Assembly: GCF_001625215.2 (NCBI RefSeq) | Contig: NC_030381.2 | Location: forward strand, 40,856,689-40,920,688 | Direction: 5' to 3' | Source: Daucus carota subsp. sativus | Lineage: Eukaryota > Streptophyta > Magnoliopsida > Apiales > Apiaceae | Length of the DNA stretch: 64,000 bases | Shown: positions 14,001 through 24,722 of the stretch, one piece after another | Numbering within the stretch: position 1 is the first letter of the stretch | How the letters are laid out: every line of letters begins with the position of its first letter | Position numbers and translations under genes: made by a program | The notes under the pieces: model-generated | Seen by the model: the letters and a program-made list of their open reading frames with translations, nothing else | The model's database searches: none | What the model was told of the DNA's origin: nothing

Positions 14001-15746
14001 GTGTACACAACTAGTCTGCTTCAAGTTCTGGTATATGCTACTGTTGCTATGGCAATGGTGCTGCAAGCCTATTGATGTTTATTACTTGCAAAGGTTTTGT
14101 CAGTTGCTACTTTATATTATGAAATATTGGTGTGAGTTTTATAATATTTTTGTGTTTAATCTTTATCGACGCAATGTTATTGTTGCTCCTGTAGTGTTTT
14201 ACATGATAATTGCATCTTTTGATTATGACCTTACTGTTGTAACAGGCGGTATCGCTGAATTACCCTGCCCTTACAAGTGCATTTCCGACAGATATCACAT
14301 GCCACACTGTTACACAGCACTAGAAGAGTTAATATACACATTCGGTGGCCCATGGTTATTTTGTCTCATTCTTTTAGGGATTCTCGTACTTTTAGCTCTG
14401 GTGCTTAGCGTTGCTCGAATGAAATTTGTGGGCACTGATGAATTGCCTGGTCCTGCCCCCACACATCATGGGTCTCAGATTGATCACTCATTCCCTTTCC
14501 TGGAATCACTGAATGAGGTTATATTTTACTCATCATTAAAATAGCTTCTGATAATGTGGGCCAACATGCTTTACGGCCCTGTATTTTGTTGAGCTTTTTT
14601 TAATGTATCATTCTTTTATCTTTTCATTTTTAACATGAACGATACTTTACATATTAGGTCTTGGAGACTAATAGAGTTGAAGAATCACAAGGTCATGTGC
14701 ATAGAATGTACTTCATGGGATCTAATACTTTCAGCGAACCTTGGTATCTACCTCACACTCCCCCGGAGCAGATTAAAGAAATAGTGTGAGCAGTCCAGCC
14801 TTCTTTTTTTATTTTGCTTGCTGCTTCCCGTTGTTCAATTGAGATATACCTTTGTTTATGTTTTCTATTTGTCAGTGAAAAACAAAGATTCTATGGGTTA
14901 GTTTTTTACATGTAAATACATACTCCCTCCGTCCCTCTCGATTCTTAACATTGGGGGGACGTAGGCGTGGCACGCACTTTAATGCTCCTATAAAGTATAG
15001 TTTTATAACTTTTTTTTTAAAATTTATTTTTGCCGAATAAAAATTTTATGTTTAAATTTTTATTCAGAAAATTAAAATTAAAAAAAAAGTTATAGAACTA
15101 TGTTTTATAGGTGCATTAAAGTGCGTGTCAAGTAATGAAAATAAAAGTTAAGAAATGAGAGGGACAAAGGGAATACCTTTTACTAAGAGTATTGCACTAA
15201 TGTAACAGATACGAAGATGCCTTCAATAGATTTGTGGATGAGATAAATGCAATATCAACTTATCCGTGGTGGGAGGGATCAGTGTACAGTATTGTTCGCA
15301 TACTGGCATATCCTCTAGCATGGTCCTGGCTACAATGGCGGCGTAGAATTAAGTTGCAAAGACTTCGTGAATTTGTGCGATCAGAGTATGATCATGCATG
15401 TTTACGTTCATGTCGCTCACGTGCACTCTATGAAGGGCTGAAGGTATTGAATAAGAGTTGGTAGTGGTAAATGTTGTAACATCATAAATTTGACTTTAGA
15501 TTTAGTAAAATATGTCAAGTAGCGAAAACTCCTAGCCGTATAGTAAGGAATTAATGCCCTAGCCTGTTCATTTACTGCTTTTCTACTATGTTCACCTCTC
15601 AATCTCCCATGTGAATTACTAACTATAACTTCATAAAGGTTCTAAAATAGTCTAACTTGCTGCCTAACTTGAGGGAGATCTGGTATTTGAGAATTTGTCA
15701 AACTTCCACTTGTTGAAGTAAACTAATGTTCTAACACACTTATACA

Positions 15747-15799
<53 letters not shown>

Positions 15800-16227
15800 A
15801 AGTTCTATTGAGACCACTTTTTTTGGAGACCGTGGAGACCGTTTATGTTCTGCAAGTAAAATATGCATAAGAATATTGAAAAACTCATAATTTTGCAAAT
15901 CATGTTGTACAAAGATCAGTATATCATTTAAAATCTTGAATATCATGTATGTTTTGCATGTAGAATATTATATAATATTTTATCCTGCGGAATATGTTTA
16001 GTTTGCAGAACATTTGTTCAATTTGCTGAACATGCACATTCTACTTATTAAACATATATGTTCATCAATAATTTTAATGAATTGGTGATATTTCTTCACA
16101 AAATAATGTATTCTGCAGTATTTTGATTTGCAAAATTATGAGTTTTGTAATGTTTTTATGCAATATTTTACTTGCAGAACATAAGTGGTCTCCACGGTCT
16201 CCAAATAAAGTGGTCTCCATAGAACTT

Positions 16228-16319
<92 letters not shown>

Positions 16320-19300
16320 AAGTTCTATGAACATATATATATATATATGTTCCTTAAATTCTGTGGTTTAGTCGGAACTTGTTTGTTACAGCTGTTTTCA
16401 GAATAGATGCTCAAAGCTTGCCAATTAGTATAATGCAACCTGTTACCGAAGAATATGAAGTAAAGGTATTTTAGATAGTCCCAGGCTAAAAGTAATCAAT
16501 CCTCACCTGAGCCTATGTGGCATTGTCAGCTATTATTTAAATTACTCTGCTGTGCGCTGTTGTCTTGATATTGGAGCAATACAACAAATGGTGATACTAG
16601 TTAGATGCAGTATTGGAGAGAGCAAGACCATCTGTAGTTATGAGCTTTATATGGATTGTCCATTTTGATTTGGCAATGCACCTGCTATCGTGTCTATCAC
16701 TCAGTGTCAGTGGTCTTATTGCATACTAAATTTGATGCTACAAAATGACAAGTCTCCTAGGAGGGAATTTTTCCCACTTTCAGTGGTAATATGGTTCTCA
16801 CTTTCGGTCTAGTTAATTCAGTACATATTATCACGGTATATTTTTATGAACAAGATATTCCTATATGTACCTTCGTTCCGGAAAAGAACACTAGTTGCAG
16901 CTGAGAGGAATTTAACACTCTTTTCCCTCATATAGGTCAGAAGTAAGAATTATTGTTACTCCTGTTTAGTTGTCCTTTTACTTTACACTCCTTGATAATG
17001 CTGTATAATCAGAACATTTAGTTAATTTATTCAAATTATTATTTTTTAAATAAATAAATTGTGCTAGTTCCTTTTCCACAAGCATTTAAGTACACTAGAA
17101 AGTAAAAGGACAACTAATCAGAAGAGAATATATAATAATCCTTACTTGTGACTAAGCATTTTAGAAACTTTAAATATGCTAATGAAGTAGAAGGGAAAAT
17201 TAAATAATAAACAGTAGGGGAGTGAGTGCAAGTAATTTTATATTTATAAGTAATTTCTCTTAAGAGGGGACTGAAAGAGACTCTTATTTGCCTAAATTCA
17301 TTCTTGGTTGATCCTTTGCCTAAGTATTTCTAGCGAAATCAAATGCAGGACAATACCTTTATTTGTAGCTTAAAAGCTGTAAGCTTTGATGATTAGATTT
17401 ATTAGCTCTTCTGTGAATGTATTAAAGATAATCACACATATGCAGACTCACATAACTTTGTTATCCCCTTTGAAAGAGTACAGTAAATTTGTTCTGGTAT
17501 ATGTTGTATATATTATTACAATTGAAATGTAGTTGAAGGTTCTTGTAGCTAATTGCACATACAATGCTATAGGTAGCTGCAACCCCTGATCTAATGTTAG
17601 GGTACGTAGACTTTTTTCTTGGCGGTGATGAGAAGAGGACGGATCTTCCTCCTCGTCTTAGTCAAAGATTTCCTTTGTCTTTGATGTTCGGAGGTGATGG
17701 AAGTTACATGGCACCTTTTTCGCTTCACAGTGACAACATCATCACAAGCCTCATGAGCCAGGTTTTTCATTATTAAAACTTACTCTTCAATTAATGTTTT
17801 ATCATTTAAGCCTTTATAACCATGGTTTGGAAATTTGTTCTAATTAGTCAACTGTCTCTGTCAGTCTATTCCACCTACCACTTGGTACCGATTTGTTGCT
17901 GGCTTAAATGCACAATTACGTTTGGTACGTCGGGGTCGCCTCAAAACAATGTTTCGAGCCGTTCGCAGATGGCTTGATACTTATGCCAATCCTGCATTAC
18001 GAATCTCTGGTCTTAGGGTTGATCTTGGTTGGTTTCAAGCTACTGGAGGTGGTTATTGTCAATATGGACTTCTTGTCTATGCTGCGGATGATGCTAATCA
18101 TCTATCCTTTGGAGGTGTGGACCATGCAAAACCTAGTCAGCAGCACTCACGGTAATTGTTTATCAGTCTCAAGTTTCTAAGCTTGCAATCATGGATAATT
18201 ATGTTGACTAATTGCGTTTTTTTGCAATCATGGATAATTATGTATATGTATCATATATATATACCATAAAGCTGTATCAATTTAAAAGGGGGTTTTCGGT
18301 GTCAGTGCTATCACGGATGTGTTAACGTCAGTATGTGCTGGCACCTTTTTATTAATGTAATGGTATATTATGGACATCATGCAACACTCATTTTCTAAAA
18401 TTGTTTTGTCATCCTGCTTATTTTTCATTATTCGCGTATACCTTGACTTGTCATTTAATGTTTTCCTTAGAATGCTTTCTGTTGCATATATGTCTCATTT
18501 ACTGCAAGCTTTCTCCTGACATGTTTTGGATGTAATTTGAAAATTTTACAAGCCTACTATTTGACTATTACCTGCCCCGTATTGTTTTCAGATGCTGCAT
18601 ATTATTTGGTACACATTTTTATGGTGTTATATGCTCATAATTGCGTTGTCATGAATCATCACTATTTTATATGATAGTACAGATTTTACTTTCGAAATGA
18701 AACACTATAGCAAGTTTAGAGACTAGTAATTTTATAAAAAGTTGTAGCTCTGGCACAATATGGAAGATTTAAGATGCCAAGTCCCAGGTGTTTCTTGAGC
18801 GTTTGAGCTCTGTAGTCCTATGCTTATAATTGCGTACATCAGCATAAATCATCACTATTTTATATGATATGGATTTTACTTTTGAAATGAAACATTATGG
18901 CAAGTTTAGGCACTAGTAATTTAATAGAAAGTTGTAGCTCTGCCACAATATGGGAGATTTAAGATGCTGAGTGCTAGGTCTTTCTGGCGTGGGTGAAAAA
19001 TTAGGTTACTTGTTTTCTTAGTTTGATTTTTACAACGGAAATGGTGTATGTTTCCACTGGTGGAATCTCAATTTTACCGAAGTAACTTAACCCTAAGCCC
19101 AGATTTAGTTATTCGGGTCATTAGGCACAAATAGGATAATTAGTAAAAAGCTTGTAATGGAGTGAAATTGGTAGCGTGCCTGCAAACTGACAGGTTGATG
19201 ATCTGGGTCTTGCCTCTTGGTGATTTCAAATCGTTATTAAGCACTGGCCTTCTTTCCGCATAACTAAATTGAATTTGTTTATTATTTCTAAATAATTTTC

Positions 19301-20497
19301 TTAGCACTGGCCTTCGTAATACATAAATAAATTAACCCTTCTACTCATTGTTGCTAGTGTGGAAGATATAATTCATAGAGAGAATTATTATGGCCATCTG
19401 AAAGAAGAGACAACCTTAATCCAATCACCCGTAGTTGATGAAACTAATATGAGACGAAGAATGATACATGGTGGAAATGTAGATGCTAATGACATAGAAG
19501 TGCTGGAGGAGAAGCGGGATTTAATTTTTCCTCTCTCTTTCATCATTCACAACACTAAACCCGTAGGCCATCAGGTAATCTCCCCCCCCCCCCCCCCCCC
19601 CCCCCCAATCTCCCTCACCCCCTCTCCCACCACCTCCTCCACTCCCTCTTCCTTCAACTTATTTAAAGTAATTTTGCAGGATCTTGTTGGGTTGATCATT
19701 TCAATGCTGCTACTAGGAGATTTTAGTTTAGTTTTGCTTACTTTGCTCCAGTTGTATTCCATTTCATTGGCCGACGACTTTCTAGTTTTGTTTATTTTAC
19801 CCCTTGGGATCATACTACCATTTCCTGCTGGAATCAATGCTCTATTTAGTCATGGACCCAGACGCTCAGCGGGGCTTGCACGTGTCTATGCTTTGTGGAA
19901 TATCACTTCTTTGGTTAATGTGGTAAGAAATCTCCATCTATGGTAATATCTTTATAAATTGAATAAGATTACATCAAATGCCTCCTTTTTTCCCCTCCCT
20001 CTACCTAATGCTCTTCCTCCATGTTCAGATTTAATGATAATTATATTTTCCCAGTTATGAGACACCACATGACACTCTATGGTTACAAATGGGCGTCGCA
20101 AAATAGTGTTGCATTGTGCTTCCTTCTTAAAATTACAATTTTCTGCAGACTCCATAACATGATTCATTGATGTACTCTAATTTTTTGCTAGGCGGTTGCA
20201 TTTATATGTGGATATTATCACTACAGCACGCAGTCAAGTAAAAAAGTACCTTATATTCAGCCGTGGAACATGTAAGTTTTGGGCACACTTAATATGTACA
20301 TATTTGGATAAGAATTTGTATGCTCAAACTTGTTTTACCTTTGTTGCAGGGATGAAAGTGAATGGTGGGTGTTTCCAGTTGCACTAGTTCTATGTAAATG
20401 TATTCAGTCCTGGCTTATAAATTGGCATGTAGCAAATTTGGAGATTCAGGATCGATCATTGTATAGTACTGACTTTGAGGTGTTCTGGCAGTCATGA
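2050..20497 (+). CDS. Large glycine-rich multi-pass membrane protein (At4g32920/At5g11700/At5g47020 family)
   Basis: 22 exons, 1,448 residues: 2050-2876, 5759-5874, 6667-6875, 7690-7809, 8745-8873, 8957-9082, 9949-10004, 10095-10194, 10281-10398, 10628-10834, 12247-12583, 13538-13631, 13802-13910, 14246-14517, 14658-14785, 15209-15443, 17573-17761, 17865-18151, 19358-19574, 19680-19922, 20192-20271, 20350-20497. All introns are GT-AG and the frame stays open. Residues 1-29 look like a signal peptide, followed by a proline-rich stretch (about 50-62). Gly-rich GGGGG segments recur in exons 1, 2, 10 and 11. A Cys-rich, ephrin-receptor-like block (exons 12-14, motifs CPKGLYG and CPAGTY) precedes a transmembrane helix near residues 875-900. 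Further hydrophobic segments lie near 1000-1020 and across 1293-1400. The length fits the plant family (about 1,400-1,480). Its molecular function is not established. I infer a secretory or plasma-membrane protein with a large extracellular Gly-rich region. Introns carry several MITEs. Confidence 0.93.
8297..8444. mobile_element. Stowaway-like MITE in GRP intron 4
   Basis: The left end CTCCCTCCGTCCCA (8297) is matched in inverted orientation by TGGGACGGAGGGAG (8431-8444). The size of 148 bp and these ends are typical of Stowaway (Tc1/mariner) MITEs. The TA target duplication is clear only on the right side (8445-8446). Confidence 0.75.
11245..11542. mobile_element. Non-autonomous hAT MITE in GRP intron 10
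   Basis: The 298-bp element starts CAGGGACGGATCTA and ends TAAATCCTCCCCTG, which are imperfect terminal inverted repeats. It is flanked by the exact 8-bp direct repeat CTCAAACC (11237-11244 and 11543-11550), the hallmark of hAT insertion. It has no coding capacity. Confidence 0.88.
11930..12085. repeat. CGGTCCGG/CGGTTCGG simple-type repeat block
   Basis: Short units of CGGTCCGG, CGGTTCGG and their complement CCGGACCG recur over about 150 bp in GRP intron 10, including both orientations, so the block can fold back on itself. It is much more GC-rich than its surroundings. Open frames across it are a by-product of the repeat. Confidence 0.6.
14923..15173. mobile_element. Stowaway-like MITE in GRP intron 15
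   Basis: The left end CTCCCTCCGTCCCTC pairs with GAGGGACAAAGGGAA at the right end. TA flanks both sides (14921-14922, 15174-15175). The interior holds a long inverted repeat (TATAGTTTTATAACTT against AAGTTATAGAACTATG). It lies 35 bp before exon 16. Confidence 0.8.
15747..15796. repeat. (TA)n microsatellite
   Basis: About 50 bp of uninterrupted TA repeat in GRP intron 16, abutting the palindromic element that starts at 15796. Confidence 0.9.
15796..16231. mobile_element. Palindromic foldback-type MITE in GRP intron 16
   Basis: The left arm AGTAAAGTTCTATTGAGACC and following bases (GGAGACCGTGGAGACC, later TTCTGCAAGTAAAATAT) are mirrored by the right arm ending GGTCTCCATAGAACTTTACT. Inner parts also pair (AAACTCATAATTTTGCAAAT against ATTTGCAAAATTATGAGTTT). 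The element is 436 bp with no coding frame. The superfamily is not clear because the flanks are microsatellites. Confidence 0.7.
16218..16329. repeat. Perfect 112-bp palindrome with CT/TA/GA core
   Basis: CATAGAACTTTACT is followed by (CT)n, a TA tract, (GA)n and then AGTAAAGTTCTATG. The symmetry centre is 16273/16274, and every base from 16218 to 16329 pairs with its mirror. It overlaps the right end of the palindromic MITE, so a third copy of that terminus sits at 16317-16329. It is likely hypervariable and prone to cruciform formation. Confidence 0.88.
18640..18980. repeat. Diverged tandem duplication in GRP intron 18
   Basis: A unit of about 150 bp (containing AATCATCACTATTTTATATG, the CAAGTTTAG...ACTAGTAATTT segment and AAAGTTGTAGCTCTG) occurs around 18650-18790 and again around 18840-18980 with scattered mismatches and small indels. 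Confidence 0.75.
19575..19679 (+). repeat. 105-bp GRP intron with a C25 tract, in frame and stop-free
   Basis: This intron (GTAATC...TTTTGCAG) is a multiple of three long, and its frame is open from exon 19 into exon 20. It begins with 25 consecutive C (19582-19606), then CT-rich repeats. If retained, it would insert 35 residues starting with a run of prolines between residues 1292 and 1293, just before the C-terminal membrane region. Confidence 0.8.
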
Positions 20498-21250
20498 TAT
20501 TTAACCAATCAAAAGTCAGTTTCTTATATTCTCTTTCGTCTAATTTGATCCTGTCTTTTCTGTGTTTTTTTTAATTTTTTTTTTTTCTTGTCCCTTTTTT
20601 AAGATTTTAGTACAGTAGGAGTTACCTATGACGGCAGGTTAGAAATGAAAGGAAATGGAAGTACAGAGAAGATGAGGGAATATTTTGGACCCCTCATTTC
20701 AGTGATATAGTTATAGTTTTCTGCACCGTGTAAATATTGCCTTGGCAAATCATAGAGGGTTGTAATCTTCGGTGATTTTCATAATGTTATCATGTTATGG
20801 TCCACTTTATTATATATATAGTTTTGGAAAAGCTTAATGAATGCAAATGAGCAGGAGGATTAAAATGTCATATGATGCAGTCTTGTTATTATCACAGTAA
20901 TAGTAGGTACCTTTTAATTTGAGTGGATTACTTGGTGATGTTTGTGTGTCTCTTCAGCTTCCGTTGCCTAGGCCAAACATTTGTGTGGTACAATGTAATA
21001 GTAGGTAGCTTTTAGTTTGCTTCTCTTCTTTCAAGCATATGTTTTCTTTCCTTTGTTTTTCATTGCTTGGTTCGAGTTGGTTCTGTGATTCTTAAACCTG
21101 CTTCGGAGTGTTTCTATTTGTATCCCCTTGCCAGCGGAACCCGGTAATACTGTTAACACAATCGGAGATAAGAAATCCAGATCTGAACCTTGTCTTTGGG
21201 GGCTGTTGACTCATTTGGGTGTAAGCTTGTGTGGTGTGTGTTACAACTTA
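20498..21250 (+). other. GRP 3' UTR and downstream spacer
   Basis: T-rich sequence follows the TGA at 20495-20497. The transcript probably ends within about 400 bp (T-rich and TATATATA signals around 20570-20820), but no poly(A) site can be assigned with certainty. No other gene is seen. Confidence 0.45.
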
Positions 21251-21440
21251 CTCCCTCCGTCCCACTTGTTCCTATACGTTTCTTTTCACTACTCGCAGAT
21301 ACTTTAATTCTCCTTTATAGTATAGTTTTATAACTTATTTTTAAAATTTTCTTTTTCTCAAAAAGCAAATCTTAAAAATAAGTTATAGAATTATGCTTTA
21401 CGGGAATATTAAAGAGGTCTGTGTCTAATAAACCTGGACT
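21251..21440. mobile_element. Degenerate Stowaway-like MITE
   Basis: The left end CTCCCTCCGTCCCACTTG follows a TA. The interior carries the same inverted pair (ATAGTTTTATAACTTA / TAAGTTATAGAATTAT) as the complete copies at 14923 and 59455. The right terminus is eroded, so the end coordinate is approximate. Confidence 0.6.
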
Positions 21441-21555
21441 TTATTATATTAACTGTTGGAGGATATGTGTTGAAAACTGAATTAAATAAATTTTATTTTA
21501 TTCACATGAGAAAGGACTATCAGGATTGATATAACGAGGAGCGTACCTGTATTTA

Positions 21556-22019
21556 GAGGGGTGTATTGGATTGGGATTTTAAAGCATTTTTTTGCATTCA
21601 TGAAATCTGAGGGTATTCGATTGGGATTGTTTGAAATCCATTAAAATCTTGAGGTATTCAATTGGGATTTTAAACTATGCTACAAAATCTAGTGGTATTC
21701 AATTGAGATTTTAAATTATGCTTTAAAATCTGATGGTATTCAATTAGGATTGTTTAAAATCCATTATAATCTGATGGTATTCAAATGCTGATGGATTTTT
21801 TTTCATTTCATAAAATGATGGATTTTGTGGCATTCTTCGGTGTATTTTAAGTTTTTTGAAATCCCACCAAATTCAATGGGATTTTGAAGCATTGTACCTA
21901 AATCCTATCAACTCTGCGACATTTCATCAAGAATCCGCAAAAAATCAAAATCCCATACAATCCATTAAAATCCATAGACTAAAAACAATGCATTAAAATC
22001 CCAATCGAATACACCCCCG
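21556..22019. mobile_element. PIF/Harbinger-type MITE
   Basis: 464-bp element. The left end GAGGGGTGTATTGGATTGGG and the inverse of the right end (CGGGGGTGTATTCGATTGGG) match closely. The 3-bp target duplication TTA lies on both sides (21553-21555, 22020-22022). Internal sub-repeats of GGTATTCAATTGGGATTTTA-like units are present. Confidence 0.82.
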
Positions 22020-22215
22020 TTAGTTTGATGTTTTGAATTTGACCAACTAAACATTTCAAACTTGAATTTGCCTTGATCTTTGATATGCAGTATTTGGATT
22101 TGGATTTGAAAATTTGAATTAATTTTACATGTCAATACAAGTAATAAATTTTATTTGTTTTTCCTCGATCAACTTATCATATATTATACTATTTTTATTA
22201 TCAAATTATAATATA

Positions 22216-22457
22216 CTCCCTCTGTCCAATCAAATCAGGATGTTTATGTTCACCGTTTACAGTTTACACGTATTTTGAGTTTCTTATAAAATATAGTTCA
22301 ATAACATTTTTTAATTTATTTTTTTTTGAATAAAAATTTAAACGTCAAATTTTTTTTCAGAAAATTTTTAAAGAAAAATATTATGGAACTATAATTTATA
22401 AGAGTCTCGAAATGCATGTCATTAAATAACATAAGGAACCTGGTGAGACGGAGGGAG
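22216..22457. mobile_element. Stowaway-like MITE
   Basis: The left end CTCCCTCTGTCCAATCA is mirrored by GAGACGGAGGGAG at the right. TA target duplications lie at 22214-22215 and 22458-22459. The 242-bp interior includes the family's inverted core around TATAGTTCAATAACATTTTT. Confidence 0.82.
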
Positions 22458-24722
22458 TACATTGTTATTGTTATATATTATTACAAAAACTAAATTTATA
22501 TAAAATGAATTTAGAATATGGATTCTATTTTATATTATAATAAACAAATATAGGTATAAATTGGATATCACAATATTTTGGTTATGTTTTTGTAATTTTG
22601 TTTTTTTTTGTTCATTCCTAAATTATCTTTATTTAAAAAGAAAATCCACCATTGAAGAAAATCCTCTTTTGTAGCTCCAAATCTATAACACGAACTCGTG
22701 ACGATAATGATACGTTAACGAGGATGGAGATTAAAACACGTGTGAAGATGTAAGAATGGATTAAAAAAGCAGAGACATAATATTGGCACAACCAACTGCA
22801 TCTTAAAGAAAACTTACTTTATGTTGATACCAAGCAGTGTCGCAACGAATAAGCTACACCCTCCATTTTAAAATAATAGTCACTTTATAAAAAATAAATA
22901 AAAATCAATCATGTTAAATTCCCGTTAATAGAAAGCTTGAAAGGAAAGTGTTTTAGTGGAGCAATGGAGCTGCGAAAGGTTTTGCTCTGTTTTAGGAAAG
23001 ATTATGTAATGCATGACTACTTAGTTTGCCAAGTTATTTGAACTTGACTGTGATGCATCTATTGTGGGAGTGACTAGTGAGAGCAATATTAGAGTGAGTA
23101 GCTTAGTGAAGCAAGGAAGAAGTGAAGTACAAGCTTTATGACATTGGACTCATTATCTTATGTATCCAGAAAGAATTTGTCATTTTTATTCGTCACCAGC
23201 ACTACTGAAACAGTGGAACCTAGCTAGCGCTTGCACGAGCTGTCTTAAACTGGTAATGAGCTAATGGGGCAGTGCTAAGAAATAAAACTGATTGTTAATC
23301 TTATACTATCACTTTGTTCACCTAATGTGGGAGTTCCAGTGCGCTCTAGGCTTAATAGCTTGTGCTAAGAGAAACGATCTTCGTGTCTACCAAGTACCAT
23401 CTGTTGATCAACTGGATCATCTGACTTCAGCCACGATTTATATCCCCTAGCTAATCTGCATATTAAATGGACAATGAGTTATGTGTGCATACTTCCTCCA
23501 TATTGATATGAGATTGCCAGTGTCAATGTCTGTAATGCTGCTCAAATCTGCTGCGTAGTTGTGATGTGTTTAAAATCTAAACAGTGTATGCTCAAATAGT
23601 TAACCTACTTTGTCATATATAAGCAGATACAGATCTTGTATTATTTTATGTGCTGTTACAAAGAAAAGCTAAATGTGCCTGGAAGATCATCAACATATAA
23701 ATAATTTGGTTCGAACTATTGTATATCCAAGAATATTTATTTGCATTTTCAAATATCAGATCTGGATACAATCAACAATTATACTTGCCATGCGTGCCTC
23801 CGAGAATATCTGACTGCAATTGCCAACGCTTCACTTTCTTGGTTCTCAATTTGTCATTGCATTTACTGTTTCTGAAGCTGAGATACAAAGAGAAATCTGT
23901 GAGCTAATAATAACTAACTAAACTCTATATTTTCTTGTTGGGGTGAACCATCAAACTGTAGTGCGCCTTTTGGTTGTAATAAGTGTATAAATTGGAGATG
24001 ATGGAAAAAACAAATTAAATGTGAAAAAAGAACAAGGAGGAAAATGAGTGATTTTTCTATGATGATATTTGTGAAAAGCTGGGTACTGAATTTGTGAGAT
24101 TCAGCACTATATATAATTTGTATGAATGGAATGTGATAGTAATGAAATTTCTGAATACTTACCTACCAACACTACAATTTTCATTTCATTCCTACTACCA
24201 CAGTTCATTCCATGTAATCTAACAGAACATGAGAGATAAAAGTCACAAACTTCTTTCAAACTAACAATTAGATCATAGTGTCATCACATACCAAAATACA
24301 AGCAGTACACATTTAAATAATTAAGATACAGAAGCAAGCAAAAAAAAATAAACAATCGAGGAAAACTGAAAACCACAATGACATAGACACCAGTATTATA
24401 AGGTGCTTTCTACATGGTAGGTCTTGTCAAATATTGGAAGTGATTCTCTGGATTTTAATTCCGTTTATATGTATGAAACCTAGATGGTTAATATTCTGTT
24501 TTTGGTTTTTCTTTAGTCTGATGGTGAAATAAAAGTTTTTCAGTCACTTGGCAAAAAATAAATAAAAAATAAAAGTTTTTCATTCCTTCTTCAGGACAAT
24601 CTCCAATTAAACAAGTGTACAGGTAATTCTGGTCAAGCTTGATTTAAGGACACTGGTATGGCCAAAACAAGAAAAGGCAAGACTTGGGTGATTGAAAAAG
24701 GATAGACAGATAACATACTTGT
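22458..24722. other. Intergenic spacer between GRP and GATC
   Basis: No gene is seen. Near 22859 a one-sided ACCCTCCATTTTAAAATAAT end suggests an eroded MITE. The stretch 24400-24722 probably contains the GATC 3' UTR on the minus strand. The remainder is AT-rich with no clear structure. Confidence 0.5.

Noticed and set aside
19359..19946. 195-codon frame read as an unspliced coding region
   Set aside because: It joins exons 19 and 20 through the C25 intron. The spliced form restores the family sequence (KPVGHQDLVGLIISML), so the intron is taken as real.
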